Shown here: one piece after another, positions 37,342-50,720 of the stretch
Layout of the letters: each line of letters opens with the position of its first letter
Numbering within the stretch: position 1 is the first letter of the stretch
NCBI GenBank assembly: GCA_035582835.1
Contig: JAYKAV010000464.1
Coordinates: 13,403-77,402 of the forward strand
Source of the DNA: Phoebastria nigripes
Taxonomy: Eukaryota; Chordata; Aves; Procellariiformes; Diomedeidae
Reading direction: 5' to 3'
DNA: 64,000 bases
Notes under the pieces: model-generated
Databases searched by the model: none
Seen by the model: only the letters and a program-made list of their open reading frames with translations
Told to the model about the DNA's origin: nothing
Translations under genes and position numbers: made by a program

Positions 37342-37460
37342 CTTGGCGTTGCGAAGTTCCGACCCCGCTGTCCCCCGGAAGCGGAAGAAACGCCCGGCAC
37401 GACCATAGAGCGCAGCCTTAAGAGGAAGGAGGGGCGGGGCTCTGCCGGCAGCCATCTTGG
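37335..37460 (-). promoter_or_regulatory. SDHB: SDHB promoter: YY1-type and ETS/GABP-type motifs
   Basis: On the minus strand CCAAGATGGCGGC spans the SDHB start codon, and CCAAGATGGC recurs at 37451-37460. Both match the YY1 element, which in many housekeeping genes lies just downstream of the transcription start. Between them, at 37375-37387, CCGGAAGCGGAAG gives two adjacent ETS cores, the binding type of GABP (NRF-2), which commonly drives nuclear genes for mitochondrial proteins. No TATA box is seen. Function is inferred from motif matches only. Confidence 0.6.
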
Positions 37461-37789
37461 GAGTGGCGGCGGCCGTAGGGGAGGCGCCATGTTGAGTGTG
37501 GCGCGCCCTGTGGCACAAGGCGGGATGGCGAGGCCAGGACGCCTGGATCCCCCCTTTTTGGGGAGGGGGGAGACCAGTGCGGCCCCCCCATTAATTCCCA
37601 GCTGAATTCTTTCTGCAGGGGAGGTGCCCAGACCCTCCCGCCTGCCCCCACACTGGTCAGGGCAAAATGGCAGGCACTGGGGGCCGAAGTGGTGTCCCCC
37701 CACCTCACCCTCCCTGAGGGCGTCCCTCCCTTTCTCTCATGATTATCGCCCGTTATTATTTAATTTCCCGCCTCTTTCCTCACAGCAAA
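37342..37789. other. SDHB-PADI2 intergenic spacer
   Basis: Only about 450 bp separate the SDHB start codon from the PADI2 poly(A) signal. The SDHB half is a CpG island; the PADI2 half becomes AT-richer towards 37800. A further minus-strand ACATGGCGCC near 37485-37495 is a weaker YY1-like match. Confidence 0.8.
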
Positions 37790-37799
37790 TTTATTTATT
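37790..37799 (-). terminator. PADI2: PADI2 poly(A) signal (overlapping AATAAATAAA)
   Basis: Two overlapping AATAAA hexamers on the minus strand begin about 70 nt downstream of the PADI2 stop codon. If used, the 3' UTR would be about 90 nt, far shorter than in human PADI2. Confidence 0.65.
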
Positions 37800-37867
37800 A
37801 ACTGAACGCAAGCAACACACACTGAAAAAGCCGCTGGGGGCGAGGGTGGAGGGGGAAGGAGGCCCCG

Positions 37868-40800
37868 CTATGGCGTGACGTGCCACCATTTGAAGGCGAA
37901 GGGCNGCCGCTGGACGTTGGTGCCGCAGCGGACCTCCCCGAGCCTGCCGTGGTAGGAAGCCACATCCTCGAGGAAGCGGCAGCGTAGACCCAGCGGCTCC
38001 AGGAGGGAGCGGGTCCGCCGCTCCAGGCAGCATTCGCCCCCCACCACGGGGCCGAAGGGTTTGGGGATGCCCAGGTCCTTGGCCAGGACGATCATGGTGA
38101 TCTGTGGGGTGACACAAGGGAAGCCCAGTAGCATCAGGACCGGCCCCTCTGATCAATAAAGCCAAAGGAAATCCACCGGCCACCCTCCTCCATCAGCCTC
38201 ACCCCAAAATGGGGCAATGATGCCACTTTTTGCAGTCGCCCTCCCCCAGGCCTCCAAATCCATCATCGTTTTCCCCTTTTTATCATTAAAATGCGCGCCA
38301 CGCCTTGCAATTTCACCGCTTTGAAAGGTTTTCACCTCAAAACTACGTAGTTTAACCCAACCGCAAGCAACACGAAGCCACAAAGTTGTGGTAGACCCGG
38401 GCTTATCCAAGCCTGGCTGGGGATATTTTCTTTTTCTGGGCGGCTGTAAATATTGTGCTTTTTTGGGACAACTTTGGGGACTCATCCTGGCCAAATAAGC
38501 TTGGGTTTTGGAGAGGACCCGAGGAGCGGGGACCCCCCTCACCATGTTGGGGAAGTACGGCACGGCTTTGCCCTGCTTGTCGAGCTTGAAGAGGGCTGGC
38601 AGGTCGACGATGTCTTCCTCCGTCAACCCCAGCTCCTTCTTGAGGACATCCCTGTTCCAGTCGATGCAGCACTGGAGGGGATGGAGAAGAGCCGTTCCAG
38701 ANGGGGGACACAGGTGGGCACGGTCCCCAAAACCATCTCACGCAGGAGAAAAGCCAAAATACAACACCTCCCCTTAAGGGTTTGCACCACCCTGGGGTGG
38801 TTATTGCAAGAAATATGGATTATTACCAGGAATATAGGTTATTACCTGGACATACTGGTTCTGCTGCACCAGGATGTTGTTGGAAAGGACCTTGTTAATG
38901 GTGACCCGTTTCGTGTCTGTCCCCGAGTACCCTGCAAATGCAAACCCCTGTCAAAATGAAGCGGCACTGGTAGGAGCCTGGCTTAAAACAGGGCACAGAG
39001 ATGGAAAAAAAAAACCAAATCCTGATTCCCTGAGCTTGGGGTTAAGACTGCTGGGAGTCCCAATTCTTAGTTTATTGGGACACTGGGTGGGAGGAAAACC
39101 TGTGCCTGTTGCAAAGAGCATTGGAAAGGTCCTATCATCCACCCTCCTGCCCACAGGAGTCATTAGCTCCTAAATTTCTCCACTCAGCTCCATAAAACCA
39201 GAGCTACCACCTCCACCCCTTGTTTTGGGACGGCCAGGTCCCGGGCAGGTGGCAGTGACCCAGAAGGACCCACGGAGGTATGGAGATCTTCCCCCAACCC
39301 CATCGCGGATGGATAATGTTCAAAACCACAATTAAAGGGTGCCCAAACTGGTAGCCAAAACATCATTGCTGCAGGGAAGGAAGGGCAAGCGAGAAAAAAT
39401 GGTGCTAATTTGGGGTGACACGAGAGAGCCCCCCAGTTGTCCCCACTCCCTGCTGGAGCTCTGCTGGCATTTACAGAGATGCTCCATCCCACCAAGCAAG
39501 CATCCCCTCCGTGCAGAGGGCTTTATCCCTCCCGTCCCACTCGCTTTCCCAAAATAGGGCTTGAGGAGGCTGCGTATGGTGGGCAGGCATCCTGCTTGCC
39601 AGCTGCGAAGGGCAACCAGGTGGGAAAATGTCCCCACGTCCCCCCAATACCCGCACGTCGGTCAGGCGCTGCCACCCTCGGGCCGGCTGCTCTGCGGGGC
39701 GGCTCCGGCTGTCTCAGCCGACATCAAAGCTTGGCTGAAGCCACCCACTGTCCCCTTGCCTTTGAACATGGTGGCTTCACCCTGGCCCTCCTTCTGCTTC
39801 TCCCGAAAGAGCTTGTAGCATGCCGCGGGGCTGGCCATCAGCATCCGAAATCGCTGGGGCAAGACAGGAGGGAGAGCGGTCACCGAAAGTGGCTTATCTG
39901 AAGCCTTGGGGGACCTCAGCCTGTGAGGAACCTGAGCTTAAACTCTTGAACTTAGGTGTCTTTGCTTTATTTAGTGCCTTTTTTAACACAGTGCTGAGGG
40001 GATATATCCAAATGAGGTGCGGTGATTTACGCTGTTGGCAAATACCCACCAAACCGCCCCCGAGGGCTTAACTGCTGCTGGGACAGGGAGGAAAACTGCA
40101 ACCTGGCTGCAGATGGGTCCAATCCTGCCCACCCCAGGTGGGGTATATAAACCCCCGGGAGGGTATTTGCTGGAGGTTTGGGTGAGCTAAGATGGTGGGT
40201 GAGGATTGTAGCTGCTGTCTAGGTTGGGTTTTTTTTTTTTTGTTTCTGGGCTGGCATTGCAATGTAGCAGGGGGGATAGAGCAAGTGAATAACCATGCTC
40301 TGACTTTCCCGAGAGAGGCCAAAAATCAGCATTAAGCTAATCCTATGGAAAACTGGGAANTGTGAATTTCTAGGGTCTGAGCCCCATGTGTGTCCTGGCT
40401 TGCTTCCCACCAGCAGAAATGGTCTCCTTGGTGGAGTGCAGGAGGCTGCTTGCTGCAGTCTTGATGGCATCTCTTATGGGGGCTTAGCACAGCCCTGGGG
40501 AGGGCAAAAGCACTGCATGGAGGGTTTGTGGGTGTGTGTGTGTGCATAAATACTCCCTTTTCTGAACCATCCAGGTCAAGGCATGATTTCCCCAGGGGGA
40601 AAAGTCTTATGTCAGAAGCAGTAAAAACCAGGATAGAGGAAAGAGCTAGCTTCTGAAAACATCTGGAAGATGCTGAGCAGCTGTGAGCCCTGGGCAGCCC
40701 ATGTGAATACTGAGGTTTAAATTTCTTGGACTACCTTTGCAGGCATTTTTTTTCTTCTATCTGTGTTGATTATTAGCTAAGAAAGTCCCTTTTTGTGTTC

Positions 40801-43800
40801 AGAGCCCTCATTTTGGGGACAGGGGTGAGAACCCAAGCAAATAACTGGCTGGGACTGTCAAGGAAAGGAGCTTTGGGGTTTTCCCTAGAGATGCCCCAAT
40901 GGGATTAGTAGCTCAGAAGAGCAACCACGGAGCGGCTTGGGGTTTTTGGGGTACCTTTGTGTCGGAGGTGGGCACAAAAGTGACGAACTCATCAACGTGG
41001 CCCACGGACAGCCAGTCGGAGTAGAGCTCCACGGGAGCCTGCACTTGCTGGGCGTAGAGGAAATCCCGCACCACTCTGGTCATTCTCCTCCCTGCAGATC
41101 TGGGGGCAGAATACCCCCGAGAGAGGGGAATAAGGGGGATAAATATTTATGCAGCAATATGTATGTACATGTAAATTGCTATGGTGGAGGAAAGAAAGGA
41201 GGGCGCAAATGTGAAGGCAGAGATTGAGCACTGGGGTTGGGTGCACCCACCCCATAGAGGACCAGATTTGCAGCTGGTCAGGGAATGGCTAATTAAACCC
41301 ATTAACATGATTTTGATGATGTTGAGGGGCACTTGTGGTTCCTTTGCTCCCAAAAAATGTGGGTTTCACATCTCTTACATGGGGAAGCTGCTGCCGATGA
41401 GGATCCTCCCCAAGGGATACTCCTTCCCTGCCACAGTCACGGGTGGGCTGACCTCCAGATTTCCGAAGGAGTCGAGGCTGGTGATGGCTTCAAAGAGGGG
41501 CTTTCTGCTCACATAGCCGAAGTCGGGGCCCTGGAGAAAGAAAAATTGCTGTGGGCTTTGCCCTGAGTCCCCCTGCCTCCATGCCTTTGCTTTTATCCTT
41601 CCTGCTGGGCTCAGACCTGCTCCAGTGGGTAAAAATATCAAGAGTGAAGCCTGTCTGTGGATGGGGAGAGGCTAATGGAAAGGCAAGAGGATGAAGGTCT
41701 CTGGGTCATCTGGGCTCCGTAATGAATGGCAAGTGCCAGGGGCAGAGCTGGGGCATTGAGCTGGGGCGAGATCTCCTCTGCTATCCTGCAGCCAATGTTT
41801 AAGTGTCTGCATTAAGCTAATTAGGTGCTGGGGTAGCCCTGAAGCTGAGTTTCTGGATGGCTCTTGTCAAGTGAGGTGAACTTCAGCCCCTGAGGGTAAA
41901 TCCACCCCAGGCATAAGAGCCACCCGAGGGGCTGCACTTCACTTAAATCCTATTTAAGCCCTGATTTTCAGGACTTAATATATCTGGGATTTAAGGTGCA
42001 TGCAGGGGTAATTGACCCTTGGTTGTGATGTGCCAGGGTCAAATGCCCAAGGGAGAGATTGCAATGTAAAAAACAGGGCAAAAATGGCAGCAGTGGGACA
42101 AAAATCCTGCCTTGAGCCTGTCCTTGCTTTCCAGTTCAAGTCAACGTGGGCTTGGAGCTCATGACAGCCCCTGGGATGAGATCAGGTATCTGTTGGGTTT
42201 GCATTAAATCCCAATCACTTATTAGTGTTGGGTTTCCTTAGGGGTAAACCAAATATACAGATGGGTAAAAATGAGCAGGGAGACCCGAGGGTGCACGGTT
42301 ATGATCTAGAAGTTGTTGGTTTTTGTTTTTTTTTTTTTTAATTGAGGGTGTTTGGAGAAGCAGGGAGCTGCTGCTGCCTTTCCCTGAGGCTCCCTGTGCA
42401 TTTTTGGGCTGCATATCTGGAGGATGGCTGGGGGTCCTTTCCCTGGGTGCTGTGGGAGGGATTGAGCATGAAATGCCTGCTCCTGGCTTATTTCAGTTTA
42501 ATAAACCACGGAGCTGGTACGGTTTCAATTGTCAAGGCGCTGGTTCATCCCAGGTTTGCAGGTCACATCCAAGCCCTATCACTTCCAGATTGATTTTGAG
42601 GGGCTAATTCCCTCTTGTCTCCTTTTTCCCTGGTGCAGGGTCCTAGGGGCTTCGGGCTTGGCCGGGACGAGAGGAAGACCTGTGCGTGTTGTGTTTGGCT
42701 AAATATTCCTAGCTGGAAAATGAGATTGGAAAGATAGGAGTGGGGATTAGGGGAGGCTTCAAAGCAGAAATTGGAGTATAATGTGTTAGCAGCTCCAAAG
42801 GCTGAAATTGCTTCTCTAAATACGAAGCAAAATGATTCCTAAAGAGGGCAGATAGGAGTGGTTGCCTGGCTTATTTGCAAAGGAGTGGATCAGTGCACTA
42901 TTCTCATCCTGCCTGATGAATCTGGGACTGCATGTACTCATTTCAGGCATGAGAAATGATGTGTTTCAATGCTTTTGAAAGCGCTTAACCTTCCCAAAGT
43001 GATGTGCAGCAAAAAAGTGAGCTATCTTCTTCTCCGTTACTGTCAGAGAGAAGACCAGGGCTGAGGCTGCTGCCAGGGCCTGGCTGGGTGTATGGGCAGA
43101 GATTTGGTGGCTACTTGGGGATGCCCTGCCCTTTCTGCATGGCGATATCTCAAAGGGATCATTCAGTCCATCTTTTTCCCATGTTTGTCTTTGCTGGGCT
43201 CTCCCAAAATGCCCTGGCCAGGGTCACTGCTCTCCCAGGCAGCTTTCTTTGCATGCCCTGCCTGTGGCTGGCTCTTTGCCTTGGCAGAAAAGCCCCACAG
43301 GGATGTTTTTGGCAGCTGGCTGCATCTTGCTCTCTTCTGAGCAAGTAAATTGACCCCTCTCACACTTTCCTTTCCTCTCCTGCTCAGGAGCTGCTGCATA
43401 GTCACAGGNGCAGAGGAGGAAAGGAAAAACCAGCCCATTGCTTGGATATTCAGGGTGAAGAGATCCACTCCTGTCCCAGAGCTTGGCAGGAGTCCTTCAT
43501 TCCCAGGGGCATGAGGGTTCTCCTCGCCCCTCTCATCCAGCACCTTCTGGATAAAAGGTTTTCCAGATGGCTGGGATGTGGATCAGGCTCTGATCCTTGC
43601 TTTGAGGGGGGTGAGGCTGTTGGTGGCCTCCCAGCTGGAAGTGGATGGGGTGGTATCTCCATGCAGTTGCATGCAGAGGTGTTAAACTCTAATTTTTCAG
43701 GCAATTCATTGTAGGGCCTTGAAAGAACCAAGTGCAAGTGGGATTTTAGGAAAGGTTAAACAGTTTAAGCATAAAAAACTTCAAGCTGCTCCTTGGGCAA

Positions 43801-46800
43801 TGCAAGGGACTGTCCTGCTCTTACCAGCAGCTCCTTGATGGGGAATTGCTCCAGCCCTCCGTCTCGAGGGGAGTCCAGCACCACCGGAAAGCTTTTGTGG
43901 GGTGCATGGGTGTAGCCAAACTCAATCTCATCCTAAAGAAGGGAGGAAAACCCACATGGGGCACATCAGCAGGGAGAGAAAGCTTTGCTCCCTCTCTGGT
44001 GCCCACCTACCTGCATCCAGCGGTCCCCACGGTTGATGTAGCCAAAGCAAACCTTCAGCTCGCAGCCGGCCTTGTTCACCAGGTTTTTTATCTCCTTGAT
44101 GAAGAGGTAGTTGTCCTTCATGCTGGGAAAGTGGATGGCAGGAAAGAAGGAGGTGAAGGGCTGCTGGAGGAAGGATATCCCCCGCAGGCAGCTGCCTTTC
44201 CCTCTGCCCATCACCTCCCAGCCTGTCTTGGTGACCTCCAGGGAGACTGTGGGGCTGACGTTGATTTGGCTGGGAAGGCATCGTCCCTTGGCCTTTACCT
44301 GCAGACGAAGACGTTCACCGGTGCCAAAGTGTTGGGGGTCATGATCCATGGTGCTACCCTGAACACTACTGTGTCGGTGAAGATTGGTGTATGGGGGATA
44401 CCCTGGGGGAGGCAAGCAGAAATCAGGGACTTTCCAAACCCTGTTTACCACTAATACCCCCCGAATACCCTACTCTTGAGGTAATTTGGGGGGTAAATTA
44501 ATGGGAACTGCTCTCCATTCAATCCCCATCCCCTTCTCCATGCCCTCAGGCTGTTGCACCCTTTCCCTGGAGCGCCCAGACCTCAGCCAAGGTCTCCAGG
44601 AGGCTGACATGGATGGAGACCAGCCCGGGGAAGGTGTCGTCGGGAAAGTGGAGCCCCTCGACGAAGAAGTCAAGCTCAGCGGCCCCACCAGTGTATTGCA
44701 CGGTGTGGTACAGCTTCTTCCGGCCCAGCACATGGACGTAGCGCTGCCCGAAGAAGGGGTCTGCAAGAAGAGAAAGGGGTAGGTGGGCAATTTCCAAAGT
44801 TTCAGTGGTGGTTTCAAGCCTATTTTGCTTGTGTGCAAGGAGGTACCACAATCCCTCTGTGCTGGAGCTTCTCTGCCTCTGTGGGTGGATACAACTTCAT
44901 CTGGCAGAAGTACCTTAAAACAGGAGTTAAGGGGCTTGCAATTTTGCAGTCATGCACAAGAAGGGTGAGGAAAAATGTCTCAGCCTTTCCTGGGATGGAG
45001 CAGTCATTGGGAAGATGTTTTCATGGGGTTTCTGCCCTTGCAGCCCCCTCTGACCTGCCATGGGATGACAATGCCACCAACCCTCCTGCCAACAGACTGC
45101 CTCTGCATGGAGGGACAAGACCAAGCTACTTAATGGCAAGTTTCTGGGCTGGATGAGGGCTTTTGGTCCCAGGGAATAAATTACTGTGACCACAACAAGG
45201 AACAAAGAGGGGAAAATGTGTTGTAGAGCATGTTGCCATCATGGATAAAGCATCTGGGTGTCAGGAGACATGGCTTTTTTTTTTGCTACTCCTTTGCTGG
45301 ATGACCTTGGATAAATGGCTTTATGGCCCTGGGCCTCTGCTTGTTACTCTCCAAAGTTTTCCAACTGATTAAGAAGAGAGAATATTCAACACTGGAAAAA
45401 TTTGGAGAAGGGATGCTGAGGGCATGGTTTGCTTCAGAAGTGCCATTTGAAGAGCATGGAGAGGACAAGGTCAGAGATGGAAAGAAAAGAGCTTGCAGGG
45501 ATCTCAGAAGCACCACATATGAGGAGGAAGGGGCAGAGGATGAGGTGAGGAAGGACTTACTCTGCATGTAAAAGACCCCAACTTTGTCGGCGTCAGAGAC
45601 AGGAATATAGAGAACGATTTCATATCCCCGGGGCAGGCGCTGTGGCCCTTCGGTCCTCAAGACCATCTGAGACATGTCCAGCAAATCTGAGGTGCAAACA
45701 AAAAAACTGGGTGATGGGCGATTGCACCATGCAGCTCTGGCTGGCTTGCATGCTCCCTCCTGGGGTTTGCATCTTGCATGCCAAGAAATCTGCTCTTCCC
45801 TTGCTACCAGCCTTTGCAAGCTGGAAAAACAACCTGCGGTCCTGCTAGCAAAGCTTGTGGCTTGTGCTTTGAAACAAATGCTTTTTTTCCACACCCCCCC
45901 AGCCCTGGCATAGCCGGTCCCTGGCCTCAAAAAGCCGATGGGCACCAGCTCCGCGTGGTTTTAGTTTTCCAGGAACAGGCGGGTGTATTCCTGGCTGCCG
46001 GCTGCATGCCTCACCCCGAGCGCCTTTCACCCGTGCGAAGCATCCATGGCCAAGCTCTGCTGTCAGAGGCACCTCTGCTATTTTTCTGGCCGTGCTTTGT
46101 GCCCCTGCTTGACCGCAATTAGTTTGCATGGCATTANAAAAAAAAAAAATTTCCCATGTGGGAAGCTTACTCAGCAGCTTGGTGGAGAGCGGCTCATGGG
46201 CAGCTGGTTCCCAAGCAAAATTTCATCTCCAAAAAGGTTAAATGGAATAATGGAGCATTTTTTGTTTTATGATTTTTTTTTTTGAAGCTGTGTTACCTTC
46301 TTTGCTGAATACCCTTTCNTTGTCGCAGTCCGATGCCGGAGTGAAGGGGCTCTCCTTGTCACAGCTGACGAGCAGGATGGCCCCGTGTCCCTCGGGACCC
46401 CAGGTCCAGCTTGCCTAAAACACCCCGCTGGGGCTTAGCGAGCCTAGACTCTTGCAAGCCCGTGGACTTTCTGTGCAGTGGAAGAGGCTGAACTACCTTG
46501 TTGGGGTTGTTCTTCTCCACCACGCCGTCCCGATCCGCGTCGACGTCCAGAGAGATCCCTGGATGGGCAGACCCCACTGTCATCCCAGGGTATGGCGAGG
46601 TTGGGTGGGTGCAAAAGCCCCCCAGACCCAGCAAACCTGGGTCCATCTCTGCCCCCACATCAAAACACCCCACTCCAAGGGACTGAATTGTTGAAGAGGG
46701 ATTGGTGCGTTGCAGAAGCCTTTGTACTCACCGATGCCAGTGAGGAAGACCCCAGCTTGGTTGATGGGCTGCCCTCCCTCTGTGTAAAAGCTGATGGTTA

Positions 46801-48635
46801 CCTGCAAACCCCCAAATCCCTGGTTGGGGAAGGATGCTCTCCCTCCATGGAGGTCCCACACCCCAGCACCCCACTTCTTACCTTGTTATCATTGACCTCG
46901 GTACTGGCCCGGCTCATGCTGAACCTCAGGACCGTCCCCTCATCCAGCGGCCACCGTGTCCCACTGCTGGGGGCTGACCTGACCTCTGCTTGGCCCTGGC
47001 ACACCACCTCCATGCTCACCCCCTCCGTGTGCTTCACGCTGAAGGAGACTGCCCCAGCTGGGGCCGCCCTGCCAAAAACACGCTGTATTTTTAGAGGTTT
47101 GCACTGAAAATTCCTGGTTCTCACTGCAATTAATTTCACTACCCAAAACACAGCCAAGACTGGGCACGCTGGCGTCTCCACGCTCACCACCAACACCTTT
47201 CTGCCCTTTCCTCGCTGCCTGAGAATGCTTGAAGTGTCTTTTTTTTTTTTAGGGCAGAACACTCTATTTTAGCAAAATGAGTCTATTTTGTAGCCATTGG
47301 TGCAGATTATGATCTATAATAATCACAGCCAAAGCACTTGGCGCTGCTGGAACCCAACTCGGGTTTGCACTTCAATGGAGAAATCTGTGTTTATTTTCCA
47401 GCTGAGGCAAACCCGGTATTTAACAGCTCATCGTAATGGCGTGGCAACCCAGCTGAGAGACTTTACCATGGGAAACTCTAATTTTCAGGGTGATTTTATA
47501 CAACCCTGAAGCAGCTGGTGTTGCACTGCTCTCAGTCTGTGCCCTTGCTTTTCTCCAGCTGCTCTGTGCATCCCCTTCCACTATCCTGGCTCCTTGTCCC
47601 TAATTTCCATGTCTTTCCAGGGTTGTTATTTTTGGGATGCTTACNGCTCCTGAGGTGCAGGCTCCCTTTGAGCATGTGTGCTCCTGATACCTGAGAGCTT
47701 GCGCCGAATCACCGTTACAGCATCATTTATTGGGTTTCTGGATGCCGGCAGCCCTGCCAAACCTGCACTGGGGAGGGGGAGAGGAAATCTGAGTGCTTGT
47801 TTGCTGCTGCCTGGGTGTTTCTTAAATTGTTAAATTACATTTAATTATGCATGGAAAAACTGGTTTGGTTTCCTTGTTTCTGGGTTTTGGGAATCCCACT
47901 GGGAGGAGATTTGACCCGGAGAGATGCCAGATGAGTTGTAGCTGCGCTGCTTGGCTTGAATGTCGAGGGTGAGATTTGCAAAAGCAGCAAAGACCAGAAT
48001 TAACCGTGAAATGAGCTTTTAAACTTTTTCCTTTGAGGGAATAATTATCTTGCAGTGCAGTGTTAGGTTGGTTTTAGGGGTGCAGGGCTGGTGTTGTGGG
48101 GACTTGCATGCTTTCCCAGAACGCTGTTTGGTTACTAGATCTTGTTTTCCTTCCCTCTTCCAGCTGCATCCCTTCCTTTGCAGTTCATCCCCATGGTTCC
48201 TGCTCATCCCTCCGCTCTCCAGCAGCTTTCTGAGATGACACCGGATCTGTTGACTGCAAATGGATCAAACCCATCGCCGTCGCAGACCCAGGGTAAATAC
48301 CATATCGTGCAAATGTGGATGCTCGAAGCTTTCCTGGGACTTGTGCAGATTTGCAAAGCCCAGGGAGGATTTTGCCCACAAATTGCATTAAATCANGGTA
48401 TGAGGGCTGGGGGTTTTGGAGGAGCAGAAGGAAAAATGAGGAGGGGGGATTTGCAGAAGGAGAAACAGGGGGGTAAAGGTGAGGAGAAATGTGGAAGTGC
48501 AGAAATGGAGGGAGGAAGGGGAGCGTTGGGGCGTTGCACTCACCTGTAGACATCGGCGGAGATGCAGGTGCCCAGCACGCACAGGGCCTCGATGCGGTTC
48601 CCGTGCTGCAACCGGAGCGTGCGGTCCCCCGGCAT
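37868..48635 (-). CDS. PADI2: Protein-arginine deiminase type 2, complete, 16 exons
   Basis: Calcium-dependent conversion of peptidyl arginine to citrulline, for example in histones, myelin and cytoskeletal proteins. Exons in transcript order: 48544-48635, 46882-47068, 46732-46801, 46497-46558, 46297-46414, 45561-45686, 44582-44760, 44299-44402, 44011-44122, 43825-43932, 41379-41530, 40955-41099, 39760-39853, 38846-38931, 38543-38671, 37868-38101. Total 1998 nt, 665 aa, equal to human PADI2. Active-site residues are present at human numbering: Asp351 (first codon of exon 10, after DRWMQ), His471 and Asp473 (SVGHVDEF), and Cys647 ([11 protein letters not shown]). [14 protein letters not shown] (residues 119-132) is the acidic calcium-binding loop characteristic of type 2. 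Intron 13 needs a GC donor (AAAG/GCAAGG). Ns at 37905 and 46319 make one residue each uncertain. The start [12 protein letters not shown] and the 92-nt first exon match the family pattern. Confidence 0.97.
39854..48543 (-). other. PADI2: PADI2 introns longer than 300 bp
   Basis: The larger introns within this span are 39854-40954, 41531-43824, 44761-45560, 45687-46296 and 47069-48543; a further one lies at 38932-39759. They hold short T- or A-rich runs (40221-40241, 42325-42341, 46138-46150, 47240-47250). No repeat array or additional exon was recognised. Confidence 0.7.
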
Positions 48636-49201
48636 CTCCCCTCACAGCAGCCTGGAAGCCCCNATGATGGGCACACGCACCCTTCCCCACCCGCTCCGGG
48701 TGGCACTGAGCCCCCTGGCAGCACCCAGCTGCTTCTCCTTCCTCCCCAGCACGCCTCCCTCCTCCTCCTCGACTGGCCCTGGAGCAAATCAATTGGCTTT
48801 TGGAGCCTGCAAAGTTTGGGATGACAAATTTGCAGCCCCCACCTCAGTCCGAAGGGAGGGGCGGTTGGATTGGACCCTCTAAAGCCCCATGAAAATGATC
48901 TCGGAGGGGAGGGAAGGGAAGGGATGGAGAGGGAGGGCAGCTGGCCTGAAGCCCGGCCGGCTCCCAGCCCTATGCAAGGAGCTCCCCCAGCTGTCCTCAA
49001 CTCCCTGTTCCTCCAGCATCTCCCCAACCCCAAACGGGGATGAGCAGCCCAACAGGGAGGTGATTTTGCAGCGCTTTGGGTTTTGGCTGGTGTTTGCATC
49101 TGTGGGGTATCCACTCTTTTTTGCTCTCTAGGGAAAAAGCTCTGGCTGCTCTTGGGAGGAAGAAATACAATTTCCCAGCCCTTAGGCTAGAGCAGGACAC
49201 T

Positions 49202-49232
<31 letters not shown>

Positions 49233-50720
49233 CGGAGGTGGTTTTGCACGGTGAACCTGCTGCTTGCCGCACTGCACCGGAGCACGTCAGGAGCAATTGC
49301 TGCCCACGCAGGCATTTGCATTATTTATTAACATCAAGCTAAATATTCATTTTAAAAACCAAACTTCTGCCCCAGATTCTGAAAGCCACAAGCAATTAGT
49401 GAGGAGCAGAAACGTTCAGGTTCATGTTCCCTATTTATATCCCTTTCGGGCTTTTCTTTTTTAGTGCTCTCTTCCCTCCGTGGCTGGGGCATAGGAAATA
49501 AGCTCAAATCCAGTTTCCCATCTGAAGTAGATCCTGTTTTGGTTTTTTTTGCCATGACCTGAGCAAATGTGAGTGAGGACTTTGCATTGCTGAGCAAACA
49601 CTTGGGAACACACAAAAAAGGCAGTTTTGCTGCTTTTCTGCACATGCAAAAAATGAGATTTGTGGCAATGGGGAGATTTTATTAAAGGCTGTAGATGTTC
49701 TCCCCGAGGAATGTGAGAAAATATAAACCACTTTGCTCCCAGACTGTGCCTTTCATAGAGCATTGTGGTCAGAGTGGCACTGCTGCTGTGCAAAACGTGC
49801 CGGGGCCTTGGGTTAAATTACCCCCAGTTTAGACACCCCAACCCAGGAGCTGACCTTCTGGCAGCTGGAAAATGTTCCATCTGAGAAACATCATGATTTA
49901 TCTATTTAACCCCTGTCTATTTAAACCACCAGTAGTAAGAAACACTGGTGAAAGAGGAACCAGAAAGACAAATAACTTAAAAAGAGGAAAAAAACCAAAA
50001 CCCAAAACTGTATCATGTTTGCACAAGTGGGCTCTGTTCTCCAGCACTGTATGAGACTTATTTTCCCTCACTTTACCCCAAAGCAGAGCCAGCAGCTGGT
50101 ATCGCATGGGGTGGGGTGGCCTCACCTCCCTGTGCTCTCCTGGGACCTGTGGGCTGGGGAAATAGAGGTGTAAGCCCATCAGTTTGGAAGAAAACAAGCA
50201 AAAAGCAGCTTCTTTTTTACCATTTTCACTTGCCAATTCCTGCGCCTGAGGATTTAGTATTTTGGTTGTCCGTAAGGAAAACACATGCTATTTAAATCCT
50301 ACTTTTCTTCAAAAAAAACCCCAACCCCAAATCCCTCCCATCTTACAGAAAGACCCCAAGGTCACCATGTCACTTGTGATTTTTAAAATCAGCCAGAGCG
50401 TTTCTATCTGGTCACGGGGTTTGTTTTATACATCTCTCTATAAATATAAATGTATTTATATCCCCTATGGTCCAGCTGGTGCGATGGTGCGAGTATGGGT
50501 AAAAGCCTCTGGCACTTGCCAGGCAGAAGGAAAGCCGTGGACCCTTAGGAGCAAGTGTTACCCGCTAGCAAATATGGGATTGAAACCCTGGTGGCTCTGG
50601 GGATTTTTGGGTCGTCCTGGGGTTTTTTGGGTGGCCCTGGCTGCCCAAGGGGCTGGCAGAGCCCATTTCCCTGCCACTGCACAGGTCTCTGTCTTTGAGG
50701 GATTGGCGTGGAAGGAGGAT
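48636..50720. other. PADI2 upstream region
   Basis: Sequence upstream of PADI2 on its minus strand. A CCAAT element (AAAGCCAATTG on the minus strand, about 48788-48798) lies about 155 bp from the start codon; no convincing TATA box was seen. A T29 run at 49204-49232 is notable. No exon is recognised. Confidence 0.5.

Noticed and set aside
46297..46414. Suspected frameshift in PADI2 exon 5 at the N (46319)
   Set aside because: Recounting the bases shows that the N is an ordinary third codon position (AAN). The exon is 118 nt, equal to the PADI1 counterpart, and the frame is intact.
48185..49114. 309-aa open frame on the minus strand over PADI2 exon 1
   Set aside because: It is in a different frame from PADI2 exon 1 and has no recognisable similarity. 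GC-rich DNA explains its length.
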